Below are positions 8,612 through 17,164 of a stretch of DNA of 64,000 nucleotides, piece after piece. This DNA is from Streptomyces violascens (GTDB lineage Bacteria > Actinomycetota > Actinomycetes > Streptomycetales > Streptomycetaceae), in contig NZ_BMUA01000009.1 of assembly GCF_014649955.1 (NCBI RefSeq), forward strand, positions 124,001 through 188,000, written 5' to 3'. A program made the position numbers and the translations under genes. The notes beneath the pieces were generated by a model that searched no databases, was not told the DNA's origin, and saw only the letters and a program-made list of their open reading frames with translations. The stretch's first letter is position 1; each line of letters opens with the position of its first letter.

Positions 8612-9331
8612 TCAGGCCCGCGGGTCGATCCACAGCGACGTCGCCACCGCGCAGAGGTCGCCCGAAGCCGAGGCCAGAGCCACGCCCATGTGGTGTTTGC
8701 GGCCTTCCTCGGAGCGTAGCCAGGCGTACGAGATGAGCTGCTCGCCCGCCTTCACCGGGCGGAGCAGGGTCGCCGTGAGGGAGGCCGTCACCGCTCCGGG
8801 GCGCTGGGTGCCGAGGAGGCGGCCCGCCGCGTTGCCCGGGCAGTCGAGTGCGCCCCACATCAGGGACGGAGGCAACAGGCCGTCCGCGTCGGCGAGTTGG
8901 GTGCCGGGGGTCCAGGCCGTGGCCACCAGATCGCGGCCCGGGACCCGCCCGCAGTGCTGGCGCAGGCCCGTGTCGGGCGTGCGCTCCAGGCCGCAGCCGA
9001 AGCAGTCGACGCTGCCGGACGGGGGCGCGGCCCGGTAGGCGTCGCCGGCCGCGGACGCCTCGGCCCATGACGGCGCCCCGGGCGCCTCGACGCTCTGCTC
9101 GGCCGGGACGGCGAGAGCAAGCACCACCTCCCCGGAGGTCAGTTCGGCGCCGCCGTCCGTGGTCTCGGCGAGCCGCACCGGCACATCCGTCGGCACCGGC
9201 CGCCGGAAGTCCACCCGTACCGTCTTCGCCGCGGCCCGCCCGGCGAGCACGCCCGCCACATAGCCGCCGAAGGCCACCCCCGGATACCCCTGGAGGTGGG
9301 CCGGAACCGTGATCGTCTCCATGGCTGTCAT
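8612..9331 (-). CDS. Hotdog-fold (thioesterase-like) protein, function unknown
   Basis: A 239-residue protein. The segment VKAGEQLISYAWLRSEEGRK followed by a VALASASGDL strand looks like the end of a PaaI/4HBT hotdog domain, with a first half of similar character (about 15-85) around a CFGCG Cys pair near residue 103. Acyl-CoA hydrolysis is plausible but no catalytic residue can be fixed by eye. The ATG at 9331 has GAGGTGG 5 nt upstream; a second in-frame ATG lies at 9322. It is divergent from the DinB-like gene, 36 bp away, so the two share a short promoter region. Confidence 0.7.
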   Translation of the reverse strand: MTAMETITVPAHLQGYPGVAFGGYVAGVLAGRAAAKTVRVDFRRPVPTDVPVRLAETTDGGAELTSGEVVLALAVPAEQSVEAPGAPSWAEASAAGDAYRAAPPSGSVDCFGCGLERTPDTGLRQHCGRVPGRDLVATAWTPGTQLADADGLLPPSLMWGALDCPGNAAGRLLGTQRPGAVTASLTATLLRPVKAGEQLISYAWLRSEEGRKHHMGVALASASGDLCAVATSLWIDPRA

Positions 9332-9367
9332 GCTGACCACCTCATCACACCGCGAGGAGCGCCACCC

Positions 9368-9874
9368 ATGACCGACCACCGCATAGGCCCGCCCCACTTC
9401 GGCAGCGAGCGCGAGATGCTGCGTGCCTTCCTCGATTACCACCGCGCGACGCTGGCCATGAAGTGCGAGGGGCTCGGCGACGAGGAACTGCGCAGCCGGT
9501 CGATGCCGCCGTCCACGCTCTCGCTGCTCGGCCTCGTACGGCACATGGCCGAGGTCGAACGGACCTGGTTCCGCCGGGTCTTCGAGGACCAGGACATCCC
9601 GCTGGTGTGGTCGGACGAGATGGACTTCCAGGCGGCGTACGACGCGAGCGGGTCCACCAGGGCCGAGGCGTTCGGAGCCTGGGAGGCCGAGGTCGAGCAC
9701 TCCCGGCGGATCGAGCGGGACGCCGGGTCCCTCGACCTCGCGGGCCACCAGCCGCGCTGGGGCGAGGACGTGTCGCTGCGCATGGTCATGCTGCACCTGA
9801 TCCACGAGTACGCCCGCCACAACGGCCACGCCGACCTCCTGCGCGAGGGCGTCGACGGAACCGTGGGGGCCTGA
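9368..9874 (+). CDS. DinB/DUF664-family protein
   Basis: A 168-residue four-helix-bundle protein of the DinB/DUF664 superfamily, whose members often bind a divalent metal and include mycothiol- and bacillithiol-dependent enzymes. Characteristic parts are the SLLGLVRHMAEVERTWF helix near 52-68, whose His would be a metal ligand, and HLIHEYARHNGHADLLRE near 139-156, which supplies two more His. The ATG at 9368 has GAGGAG 8 nt upstream. The substrate is unknown. Confidence 0.8.
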   Translation: MTDHRIGPPHFGSEREMLRAFLDYHRATLAMKCEGLGDEELRSRSMPPSTLSLLGLVRHMAEVERTWFRRVFEDQDIPLVWSDEMDFQAAYDASGSTRAEAFGAWEAEVEHSRRIERDAGSLDLAGHQPRWGEDVSLRMVMLHLIHEYARHNGHADLLREGVDGTVGA

Positions 9875-9883
9875 GGGCCGGGC

Positions 9884-11035
9884 TCAGCGCCAGGGGATGT
9901 TCCGCCAGGGGCTGGCCTCGTGCTCGGTCAGGATCCGGTGCGCGTCGACGTTCTGCTGGTAGTAGCGGCCGTACGACTCCTCGTCGAAACGCAGCACCCG
10001 GCCGAGCGCGTACCCCGCGGAGAAGTCCTCCCACGAGCGGTAGGCCGACTTGCTGAGCGCGCCCGCGTGCACGATCGCCTGCTCGGCCTCGTACGGGGTG
10101 CAGAACCGGGCCGAGAGCCCCCAGCGCGCCAGGTTCACGGCCCGCCCGTAGTCGTAGGCGACGGTCGTGGTGACGCGGCCGTCCGGCGCGAGCAGCCCGT
10201 CCGCCCGGAACCGGGCCTCGTACCGCACGATGCGCCGCACCAGCTCCTCGATGTCCTTGACGGCGCCGTGGCCGACGCCGATGTCCTGGGCGTGCCCGGC
10301 GGCCGTCTCGCGCCACAGGTCGACGGGCGGCGCCTCGTCGAGACCGGCCCGCAGCTCCTCGCGCACGCGGAGTACGAAGTCGGGCTCGGCCGGGCTGTTG
10401 CGCGCGTCGAGCAGGAAGTCCAACTGCTGCTGCCAGCCCGCCCGGTCGGTGATGTCCCAGGACTCGCGGAGCATCCGGAGCTCGCTGGTGTACTCCTGAT
10501 AGACCGAGCCCACCTCGTTCCACGGCACGTCGTTGCCGACCGCCAGATGCGCGCCGCAGGCGAGCCCGTACGCGAGCGGACCGCGCAGCGCGCCGTGCCG
10601 CAGGCCGATCAGCCGGCCGGGGCGCTCGGCCTCCTCGTGGAGCCGGCGCCACAGGGCCAGGTGGTCGGCGGCGGTGGGCAGGAACAACTGGGCCGGCGTA
10701 CCGGCGTTGACCGCGAGCAGCGTCCGCCCGTCCAGGAGGCCCGAGTCGGCGATCCACTTGAGCGAGACCCCGTGGAACACCCAGTCCGGATGCCACGGCG
10801 GTAGCATCCCCCGGGTCAGCACCGGCTTGCACATCCACCCCGACGCGTCCCGGTAGGCGGGCCAGCGGATCAGGTCGGGCCGCGCGTCGACCTCGGCCTT
10901 CGGCGCGGCGATGTAGAGCTCCTCGCGGGCGAGCACCCGTAACTGCGCCGTCACATCGCCGCGCAGCCCCGCCGAGTGCAGCAGCCACTCCGTCTCCGTG
11001 GGCGCCGCCCAGTTGGTACCCGTCCCCGTTGCCAC
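9884..11035 (-). CDS. DUF1266-domain protein, function unknown
   Basis: A 383-residue soluble protein with no signal peptide or membrane segment. The C-terminal part (about 230-380), with AYDYGRAVNLARWGL, a CTPYEAEQAIVHAG segment and SWEDFSAGYALGRVL, matches the DUF1266 pattern. The N-terminal ~200 residues resemble SseB-like stress proteins only loosely (ELYIAAPKAEV), which I would not rely on. It starts with GTG at 11035 and converges on the DinB-like gene 9 bp away. No role can be assigned. Confidence 0.75.
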   Translation of the reverse strand: MATGTGTNWAAPTETEWLLHSAGLRGDVTAQLRVLAREELYIAAPKAEVDARPDLIRWPAYRDASGWMCKPVLTRGMLPPWHPDWVFHGVSLKWIADSGLLDGRTLLAVNAGTPAQLFLPTAADHLALWRRLHEEAERPGRLIGLRHGALRGPLAYGLACGAHLAVGNDVPWNEVGSVYQEYTSELRMLRESWDITDRAGWQQQLDFLLDARNSPAEPDFVLRVREELRAGLDEAPPVDLWRETAAGHAQDIGVGHGAVKDIEELVRRIVRYEARFRADGLLAPDGRVTTTVAYDYGRAVNLARWGLSARFCTPYEAEQAIVHAGALSKSAYRSWEDFSAGYALGRVLRFDEESYGRYYQQNVDAHRILTEHEASPWRNIPWR

Positions 11036-11160
11036 GCCCCGATCCTACGAACTCCCTTCCGGCCGCTACCCGGCAGGTACCGGAAACCCGCAGGTCGGGG
11101 CGGTGAGTACCGGCTCTGGCGAGTTGCACATTCCCGGACTCCGCTCCCTGACGATCCGGT

Positions 11161-11310
11161 TCAGGAATCGGCCGAATCCCCAACGCCCGAAGCTCCACCG
11201 CTTTCTTCGGCCTCCAAACCGGCCAGGTGCTCGGCGGCACCCATCGCTTCGGCCGCGCCGATGCGCTCGTAGATACCGACGGCTCTCCGAAGTTCCGCCA
11301 GGGCGGGTGC
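11161..11310 (-). pseudogene. Possible remnant of a TPR-protein 3' end
   Basis: Directly after the stop of the ABC transporter gene, and in the same frame, 49 codons read on to a stop at 11161. The stretch ALAELRRAVGIYERIGAAEA followed by AAEHLAGLEAEE has the amphipathic look of the last tetratricopeptide helices of AfsR/LuxR-type proteins, and shows normal high-GC codon use. No start codon or upstream part exists, so it is either a gene remnant or an extension seen only on stop-codon readthrough. I favour a remnant. Confidence 0.4.
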
Positions 11311-13158
11311 TCAGGCCAGGCTGTCCCGCCAGGCGCGGTGCAGGTCGGCGTAGCGGCCGGTGCCCGCGATCAGGTCGGCGGGGGAGCCGTCCTCGACCAC
11401 GCGGCCGTGCTCCATCACCAGGACCCGGTCCGCGATCTCGACCGTGGACAGGCGGTGCGCGATCACCACCGCCGTACGCCCCTTGAGCACGGTGTGCATG
11501 GCGCGCTGCACCGCCCGCTCGCCCGGGATGTCGAGCGAGCTGGTCGCCTCGTCGAGGATCAGGACGGCAGGGTCGGCGAGCAACGCCCGCGCGAAGGCGA
11601 CCAGTTGGCGCTGGCCGGCCGAGATGCGGCCGCCCCGCTTGCGTACGTCGGTGTCGTAGCCGTCGGGCAGGCCCGCGATGAAGTCGTGCGCGCCGATCGC
11701 CTTCGCGGCCTGCTCGATCTCGTCCCGGGTGGCGTCCGGGCGGCCGATCGCGATGTTCTCGGCGACCGTGCCGGAGAACAGGAACGCCTCCTGGGTGACC
11801 ATGACGACCCCGCGCCGCAGATCCCGTACGGACAGCTCGCGCAGATCCGTGCCGTCGAGCAGCACGCGGCCCGCCGTCGGGTCGTAGAAGCGGGCCAGGA
11901 GCTTGGCGAGGGTGGACTTGCCCGCGCCCGTCGAGCCGACCACGGCGACGGTCTGGCCCGCCGGGATGGTCAGGTCGAAGCGGGGCAGCACCTCGCCGCC
12001 GGTCCGGTAGCCGAAGCCGACCTGCTCGAACTCGACGCGGCGGCCCGGGAGTCCGGCCGCCCGCTCCGGCAGCGCGGTCGGCTGCGCGGACTCCGGGACG
12101 GACGGGGTCTGGGCCAGCAGCCCGGCGACCTTCTCCAGGGAGGCCGCGGCCGACTGGTAGGAGTTGAGGAACATGCCGAGCCGGTCGATGGGGTCGTACA
12201 GGCGGCGCATGTACAGCACGGCGGCCGCGAGCACGCCCAGCTCCAGGCTGCCGTCCGCGACCCGCGTGGCACCCCACAACACCATCGCCGCGACGGCCGT
12301 GTTGGCCACGAGCCGGGAGCCCACGACGTAGCGCGCCATCTCCAGGATCGCGTCGCCGTTCGCCCGCTCGTGGCGGCGGTTCAGTTCCTGGAACTCGGCG
12401 TCGTTGGCCCGCTCGCGCCGGAAGGCCTGCACCGGCCGGATGCCGTTCAGGGTCTCCGCGAACTTGACGATCACCGCGGCGATCGCCGTGGACCGCGCCG
12501 CGTACATGGCTCCCGCCCGGCGCTGGTAGAGCCGGATCAGGAAGTGCAGCGGAACGTAGGAGGCGACCGCGAGCGCGCCGATGCCCCAGTCCAGCCACAG
12601 CAGCATCGCGCAGATGTAGACCGAGGAGAGGATCACCCCGATCAGCTCCTGCAGGCCCTCGCTGAGCAGTTCCCGCAGCGACTCGACGTCCGTGGTGGAC
12701 CGCGAGATCAGCCGTCCCGAGGTGTACCGCTCGTGGAAGTCCACGCTCAGCGCCTGCGCGTGCCTAAAGATCCGCCCGCGCAGATCGAGCAGCACGTCCT
12801 GGTTGACCCGGGCGGAGGTCTGGATGAACGCGTACTGGAAGAACCCGGAGGCCAGCGCGGACACCAGATACCCGGCGCCCACCGCGAGCAGCGGCCCGTA
12901 GTCGTGCGCGCGGAACGCCGGTACGCCCCGGTCGATGGCGTACGCGACGAGCAGCGGGCCCGCCTGGGCCGCGGCCTGCTGCACGACGAGCATCAGCGTC
13001 GCGATCACCACGCGCCTGCGCAGCGGCCGCAGCAGGGCCCTGAGCAGCGCGCCGGTCGCCCCCGCAGGCGCGGGCAGCTCGTCGCGATCGAAGGGATCGC
13101 CGGCAGCGGGTACCTCGTCCTCCCCGGTGGCGGTCTCCTGCCCGACAGTCGTGGTCAT
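11311..13158 (-). CDS. ABC half-exporter, permease-ATPase fusion (consensus ATPase partner)
   Basis: A 615-residue type IV ABC exporter subunit: six transmembrane helices (about 45-325), then a nucleotide-binding domain. Walker A GSTGAGKS is at 408-415 and Walker B LILDE carries a proper catalytic Glu537, but the signature is ISAGQ (512-516) rather than LSGGQ. The ATG overlaps the stop of the upstream partner (13155-15200) by ATGA, so the two are made together. Together they look like a heterodimeric multidrug or lipid exporter of the TM287/288 class; the substrate is unknown. Confidence 0.92.
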   Translation of the reverse strand: MTTTVGQETATGEDEVPAAGDPFDRDELPAPAGATGALLRALLRPLRRRVVIATLMLVVQQAAAQAGPLLVAYAIDRGVPAFRAHDYGPLLAVGAGYLVSALASGFFQYAFIQTSARVNQDVLLDLRGRIFRHAQALSVDFHERYTSGRLISRSTTDVESLRELLSEGLQELIGVILSSVYICAMLLWLDWGIGALAVASYVPLHFLIRLYQRRAGAMYAARSTAIAAVIVKFAETLNGIRPVQAFRRERANDAEFQELNRRHERANGDAILEMARYVVGSRLVANTAVAAMVLWGATRVADGSLELGVLAAAVLYMRRLYDPIDRLGMFLNSYQSAAASLEKVAGLLAQTPSVPESAQPTALPERAAGLPGRRVEFEQVGFGYRTGGEVLPRFDLTIPAGQTVAVVGSTGAGKSTLAKLLARFYDPTAGRVLLDGTDLRELSVRDLRRGVVMVTQEAFLFSGTVAENIAIGRPDATRDEIEQAAKAIGAHDFIAGLPDGYDTDVRKRGGRISAGQRQLVAFARALLADPAVLILDEATSSLDIPGERAVQRAMHTVLKGRTAVVIAHRLSTVEIADRVLVMEHGRVVEDGSPADLIAGTGRYADLHRAWRDSLA

Positions 13159-15200
13159 CGCCCGTCCTCCCCCTTGCCGTCATGACGTTCTTCGGCGCCC
13201 GACATCAGCCAGGCGTATTCGGCGTTGCCGCGCAGCAGTTCCTGGTGCGTACCGACGGCGGTGATCCGTCCGCCCGACAGCAGGGCGACCCGGTCGGCGA
13301 GCATCACGGTGGACGGGCGGTGCGCGACCACCAGCGCGGTGGTGTCCTGAAGCACCCGCCGCAGCGCCGCCTCGACGAGCGCCTCGGTGTGCACGTCCAG
13401 GGCCGACAGCGGGTCGTCGAGGATCAGGAACCTCGGCCGCCCCACGACCGCCCGGGCGAGCGCGAGCCGCTGCCGCTGTCCGCCGGACAGGCTGAGCCCC
13501 TGCTCCCCGACCTGCGTGTCCACGCCCTGCGGCAGCCGCCGTACGAACTGGGCCTGCGCGATGTCCAGCGCCCGTTCCAGGTCGTCCGGACTCCCGCCGC
13601 CCATCAGGACGTTGTCCCCCACGGAGGCCGAGAAGAGGGTGGGCTCCTCGAACGCGACGGACACGAGCCCGCGCAGCCGCTCCCGCGGCATGAGCGCGAT
13701 GTCCTCCCCGTCGAGAGTGATTCGCCCCCCACTGACCTCGTGCAGACGCGGCACGAGCGCGGTGAGCGTGGTCTTCCCGGACCCGGTCCCCCCGACGAGC
13801 GCCATGGTCTCGCCCGCCCGTATGTGCAGATCGATCCGGGAGAGGACCGGTGAGGTTCCGGGGGCCGCGTCGAGATACCGGAACATGACCTCCTCGAAAC
13901 GGATGCCGAGGTGGGCCGGGGGCGGTTGTGCGGTCCGGTGGTCCGGCCCCCCATCGGTGTCGCTGAGCGTCAATTCGTCCTGGGCCGGTCTTTCGGTGCC
14001 GGGCAGCGCGAATGCGGGCCCTCCGGCGATTGAGGAGCAGGGGTCCGGGAGCGGAGCCCCTGGCGCACGGTCCGCGGACGAGGCCGGGCGTTCGAGAACG
14101 GGGCTGGGGGCGGAGCCCCGAGCGGGTTCCAGGGGCGCAGCCCCTTGGGGGGCGCCCGGGGGCAGGTCCCCCGAGGGGTGGGTCGTGGAGGCACCCGGCG
14201 CCTCCGCCTCCTCCTCCGCGTCCATCGCTTCGAAGAACCGCACCGTCGCCGTCGCGGACTCCTGGCTCATCGCCAGCAGGAACCCGATCGACTCCACCGG
14301 CCACCGCAGGGCCAGCGCCGTGGACAGGAACGCCACCAGCGTTCCCGCCGAGAGCTCCCCGTCGGCCACCTGCACCGTGCCGAGCACCAGCGCCGCGCCG
14401 ATGGCGAGTTCGGGGATCGTGGTGATCAGGCCCCAGAGCCCGGCCAGCAGCCGCGCCTTGGCGAGCTCGGTGCCGCGCAGCCGACGGGAGAGTTCGCGGA
14501 AGGCCAGCGCCTGGCTGCGGTGCTGCCCGAACCCCTTGATGATCCGGATGCCGAGCACGCTCTCCTCGACCACCGTCGTCAGGTCGCCCACCTGGTCCTG
14601 TGCCTGCCGGGCGACCAGCGAGTACCGGGTCTCGAAGACCGAGCAGAGGACCACCAGCGGGATCACCGGGACGAGCAGCACGAGCCCGAGGCTCCACTGC
14701 TGCGACAGCAGGATCGCGAACCCGGCCAGGATCGTCACCCCGTTGACGACGAGGAACGTCAGCGGGAACGCCAGGAACATCCGCAGCAGCATGAGATCCG
14801 TCGTGCCGCGCGACAGGAGCTGGCCCGATGCCCACCGGTCGTGGAAGGAGACCGGAAGCCGCTGCACATGCCGGTACAGATCGGCCCGCATGTCCGCCTC
14901 GACGCTCGCGAGCGGCCGCGCCACCAGCCACCGCCGGAACCCGAACAGCGCCGCTTCCGCCACCCCGAGCAGCAGCAGGTACAGCGCGCCGAGCCACACC
15001 CCGCCGGGGTCGTGGTCGGCCACCGGCCCGTCGACGATCCACTTCAGTACGAGCGGGATCACCAGACCGAGGCAGGAGGCGACGATCGCCACAAATGCCG
15101 CACTGAACAGGCGAGTTCGTATGGGGCGTACATACGGCCAGAGCCTCAGGAGCGAGCGCGTGGCCGACGGGTCCTTGGTAGCTGCATGTGTATCGGGCAT
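13155..15200 (-). CDS. ABC half-exporter, permease-ATPase fusion with degenerate ATP site and repeat-derived linker
   Basis: A 681-residue partner of the downstream half-exporter. Six transmembrane helices lie within about 28-325. The nucleotide-binding domain has Walker A GGTGSGKT (470-477), LSGGQ (571-575) and Walker B LILDD, with Asp596 where the catalytic Glu should be. Paired with the partner's ISAGQ signature this predicts one degenerate and one active ATP site. Residues about 337-427, between the two domains, form a low-complexity Pro/Ala/Gly/Ser linker whose DNA contains the dispersed G+C-rich repeat listed at 14021-14170; homologues usually have a short linker here. The gene is divergent from the DrrA-type operon. 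Confidence 0.92.
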   Translation of the reverse strand: MPDTHAATKDPSATRSLLRLWPYVRPIRTRLFSAAFVAIVASCLGLVIPLVLKWIVDGPVADHDPGGVWLGALYLLLLGVAEAALFGFRRWLVARPLASVEADMRADLYRHVQRLPVSFHDRWASGQLLSRGTTDLMLLRMFLAFPLTFLVVNGVTILAGFAILLSQQWSLGLVLLVPVIPLVVLCSVFETRYSLVARQAQDQVGDLTTVVEESVLGIRIIKGFGQHRSQALAFRELSRRLRGTELAKARLLAGLWGLITTIPELAIGAALVLGTVQVADGELSAGTLVAFLSTALALRWPVESIGFLLAMSQESATATVRFFEAMDAEEEAEAPGASTTHPSGDLPPGAPQGAAPLEPARGSAPSPVLERPASSADRAPGAPLPDPCSSIAGGPAFALPGTERPAQDELTLSDTDGGPDHRTAQPPPAHLGIRFEEVMFRYLDAAPGTSPVLSRIDLHIRAGETMALVGGTGSGKTTLTALVPRLHEVSGGRITLDGEDIALMPRERLRGLVSVAFEEPTLFSASVGDNVLMGGGSPDDLERALDIAQAQFVRRLPQGVDTQVGEQGLSLSGGQRQRLALARAVVGRPRFLILDDPLSALDVHTEALVEAALRRVLQDTTALVVAHRPSTVMLADRVALLSGGRITAVGTHQELLRGNAEYAWLMSGAEERHDGKGEDGR
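14021..14170. repeat. Dispersed G+C-rich repeat inside an ABC transporter gene
   Basis: The run starting CTCCGGCGATTGAGGAGC at 14021 matches 51372-51400, in the gene-free block at 51.4 kb, at 26 of 29 positions. It is followed here by hairpin-forming modules such as GGGGCTGGGGGCGGAGCCCC and AGGGGCGCAGCCCCT. Elements of this kind are normally intergenic in Streptomyces; here the copy is read through in frame and encodes part of an interdomain linker. Confidence 0.7.
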
Positions 15201-15267
15201 CGTTGCCGAGCCTACGGACGGCCACTGACAGTGCCCACCGAGTTTCGGACGGGCCCCACTGGTCCGC

Positions 15268-15281
15268 TGGTCCTAGGACCA
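15268..15281. promoter_or_regulatory. 14-bp perfect palindrome in a divergent promoter region
   Basis: TGGTCCTAGGACCA is perfectly self-complementary and lies 68 bp upstream of the half-exporter pair start (15200). It could be an operator for that pair. No regulator gene adjoins it. Confidence 0.45.
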
Positions 15282-15337
15282 ACCGGGCGGCTCGGGGGCG
15301 CCGTTCCGGGAGCAGGCGTGCAGGAGGTCGTACCGCC

Positions 15338-15357
15338 CATCAACCGATCGGTTGATG
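15338..15357. promoter_or_regulatory. 20-bp perfect palindrome upstream of the DrrAB-type operon
   Basis: CATCAACCGATCGGTTGATG is a perfect 20-bp palindrome ending 57 bp before the ATG at 15415. Its size and CAACCGATCGGTTG centre are typical of TetR-family operators in front of drug-exporter genes. No TetR gene adjoins it, so the regulator would act from elsewhere. Confidence 0.6.
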
Positions 15358-15414
15358 CGGGGTCGAGCGCGATGGGCGATGTGGCGGACCCCCGCCGAAC
15401 GGGATTCTCGAGCC

Positions 15415-16317
15415 ATGGCAATCATCGAAGTCACCGGAGTGCGCAAGGCATACGGCCGCAGGCCCGCTGTCGACGGCGTCAGCTTTGCCGTGGAAGAGGG
15501 CGAGATCTTCGGCATCCTCGGCCCCAACGGCGCGGGCAAGACCACCACCGTCGAGTGCATCGAGGGACTCCGCGTCCCGGACGCCGGGGTGATCCGGGTG
15601 GCCGGCCACGACCCGGTCGCCGACCACGACGAGGTGACCCGCATCCTGGGCGCCCAGCTCCAGGAGAGCGAGCTCCAGCCCAAGTTGACCGTGCGCGAGG
15701 CCCTCGCGCTGTACGCCGCCTTCTACCCGAACCCCGCCGACTGGCGCCCGCTCGCCGAACGCCTCGGGCTCGGCGAGAAGCTGAACACCCGCTTCGCCAA
15801 GCTGTCCGGCGGGCAGAAGCAGCGCCTGTTCATCGCGCTCGCCCTCATCGGCAACCCGCGCGTCGTGGTGCTCGACGAGCTCACCACCGGCCTCGACCCG
15901 CGCGCCCGCCGCGACACCTGGGCGCTGATCGAGGACGTACGCCGCAGCGGAGTGACCGTCCTGCTGGTCACCCACTTCATGGAGGAGGCCCAGCGCCTGT
16001 GCGACCGGGTCGCCGTGATCGACAAGGGGCGGATCGCCGCCCTGGACACCCCCTCCGGGCTGATCCGGCGTGCGGCCGGCTCCACCGTCATCTCCTTCAC
16101 CCCCTCCGCCCCGCTCGACGACATCGCCCTCACCGAGCTGCCGCAGGCCGCGGCCGTGGAGGAGAAGCACGGCCGGGTGACCATCCACGGCACCGACGAG
16201 ACCGTCAACGCCGTGATCACCCTGCTCGCCCGGCACCACATCACCGCCCACCAACTCCGCGTCTCCGAGGCGACCCTCGACGACGCGTTCCTGGACCTGA
16301 CGGAGGCCTCGGCATGA
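15415..16317 (+). CDS. ABC transporter ATP-binding protein (DrrA-type)
   Basis: A 300-residue cytoplasmic ATPase. Walker A GPNGAGKT is at 36-43, LSGGQ at 130-134 and Walker B VVLDE at 151-155; the C-terminal ~80 residues form the usual DrrA-like extension. It pairs with the ABC-2 permease that follows, its stop overlapping the next ATG (ATGA). The ATG at 15415 begins the conserved MAIIEVTGVRKAYG; no strong Shine-Dalgarno is seen. A 20-bp palindrome lies upstream. The export substrate is unknown; the linked two-component system suggests control by an envelope or drug signal. Confidence 0.92.
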   Translation: MAIIEVTGVRKAYGRRPAVDGVSFAVEEGEIFGILGPNGAGKTTTVECIEGLRVPDAGVIRVAGHDPVADHDEVTRILGAQLQESELQPKLTVREALALYAAFYPNPADWRPLAERLGLGEKLNTRFAKLSGGQKQRLFIALALIGNPRVVVLDELTTGLDPRARRDTWALIEDVRRSGVTVLLVTHFMEEAQRLCDRVAVIDKGRIAALDTPSGLIRRAAGSTVISFTPSAPLDDIALTELPQAAAVEEKHGRVTIHGTDETVNAVITLLARHHITAHQLRVSEATLDDAFLDLTEASA

Positions 16318-17105
16318 CCACCACCCTCACCCCGCCGCGCCCGGCCCGGGCCGCCCGCACCTCCCGCACGGCCGCCGTCGCCGTACTGAAGACCGAGACC
16401 CGGCTGTTCCGGCGCGAGCCCGCCGGACTCTTCTGGATCATGGTGTTCCCGACCGTCCTGCTGGTCGTGCTCGGCTCGATCCCCGGCTTCCGCGACCCCG
16501 ACAAGGCGCTCGGCGGCATCCGCTTCGTCGACGCCTACGTCCCCGTCGCCGTACTCCTCTCCATGATCATGGCGGGCCTCCAGGCCATGCCGCCGGTCAT
16601 CACCGGATACCGCGAGCGCGGCATCCTGCGCCGCATGTCGGCCACCCCCGTCCGCCCGTCCGCCCTGCTCGGCGCCCAGATGGGGCTGCACGGCGCGGCC
16701 GCGCTGATCTCCGCCCTCCTCTCCCTCACGGTGGGCCGGCTCGCCTTCCACGTGGCGCTGCCGCACCAGCTCTTCGGATACGCCCTCGGCCTGCTGCTCG
16801 CCGTCCTGAGCGCGCTCGCCCTCGGAGCCCTGGTCTCCGCCCTCTCCCGTACCTCGAAGGTCGCCAACGCCATCGGCTCGGCGGTGTTCTTCCCGATGAT
16901 GTTCAGCGCGGGCGTCTGGCTGCCCGTCCAAGCCATGCCCGACACGCTGGGCCGCATCGTCGAGCTGCTGCCCTTCGGCGCCGCCGCCCAGGCCCTCAAC
17001 GAGGCAGCGGCCGGCAGCTGGCCCGGCTGGGACCACCTCGGCATCCTCGCCCTGTGGACCGTGCTCCTCTCGGCGGCCGCGACCCGCTGGTTCCGGTGGG
17101 AATGA
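16314..17105 (+). CDS. ABC-2 type permease (DrrB-type)
   Basis: A 263-residue integral membrane partner of the preceding ATPase, coupled by ATGA. Six hydrophobic segments can be traced, the first around 41-57 (FWIMVFPTVLLVVLG), with the ABC-2 coupling region YRERGILRRMSATPVRP near 103-119 and the conserved SAGVWLPVQAMPD loop late in the protein. Its operon continues into a sensor kinase and response regulator. Confidence 0.9.
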   Translation: MTTTLTPPRPARAARTSRTAAVAVLKTETRLFRREPAGLFWIMVFPTVLLVVLGSIPGFRDPDKALGGIRFVDAYVPVAVLLSMIMAGLQAMPPVITGYRERGILRRMSATPVRPSALLGAQMGLHGAAALISALLSLTVGRLAFHVALPHQLFGYALGLLLAVLSALALGALVSALSRTSKVANAIGSAVFFPMMFSAGVWLPVQAMPDTLGRIVELLPFGAAAQALNEAAAGSWPGWDHLGILALWTVLLSAAATRWFRWE

Positions 17106-17164
17106 CAGCCGTGTCCTTCTGGAGCGGCTCCGTGGACAGCTTCGGCGTGGACGAGACTGGGGCC

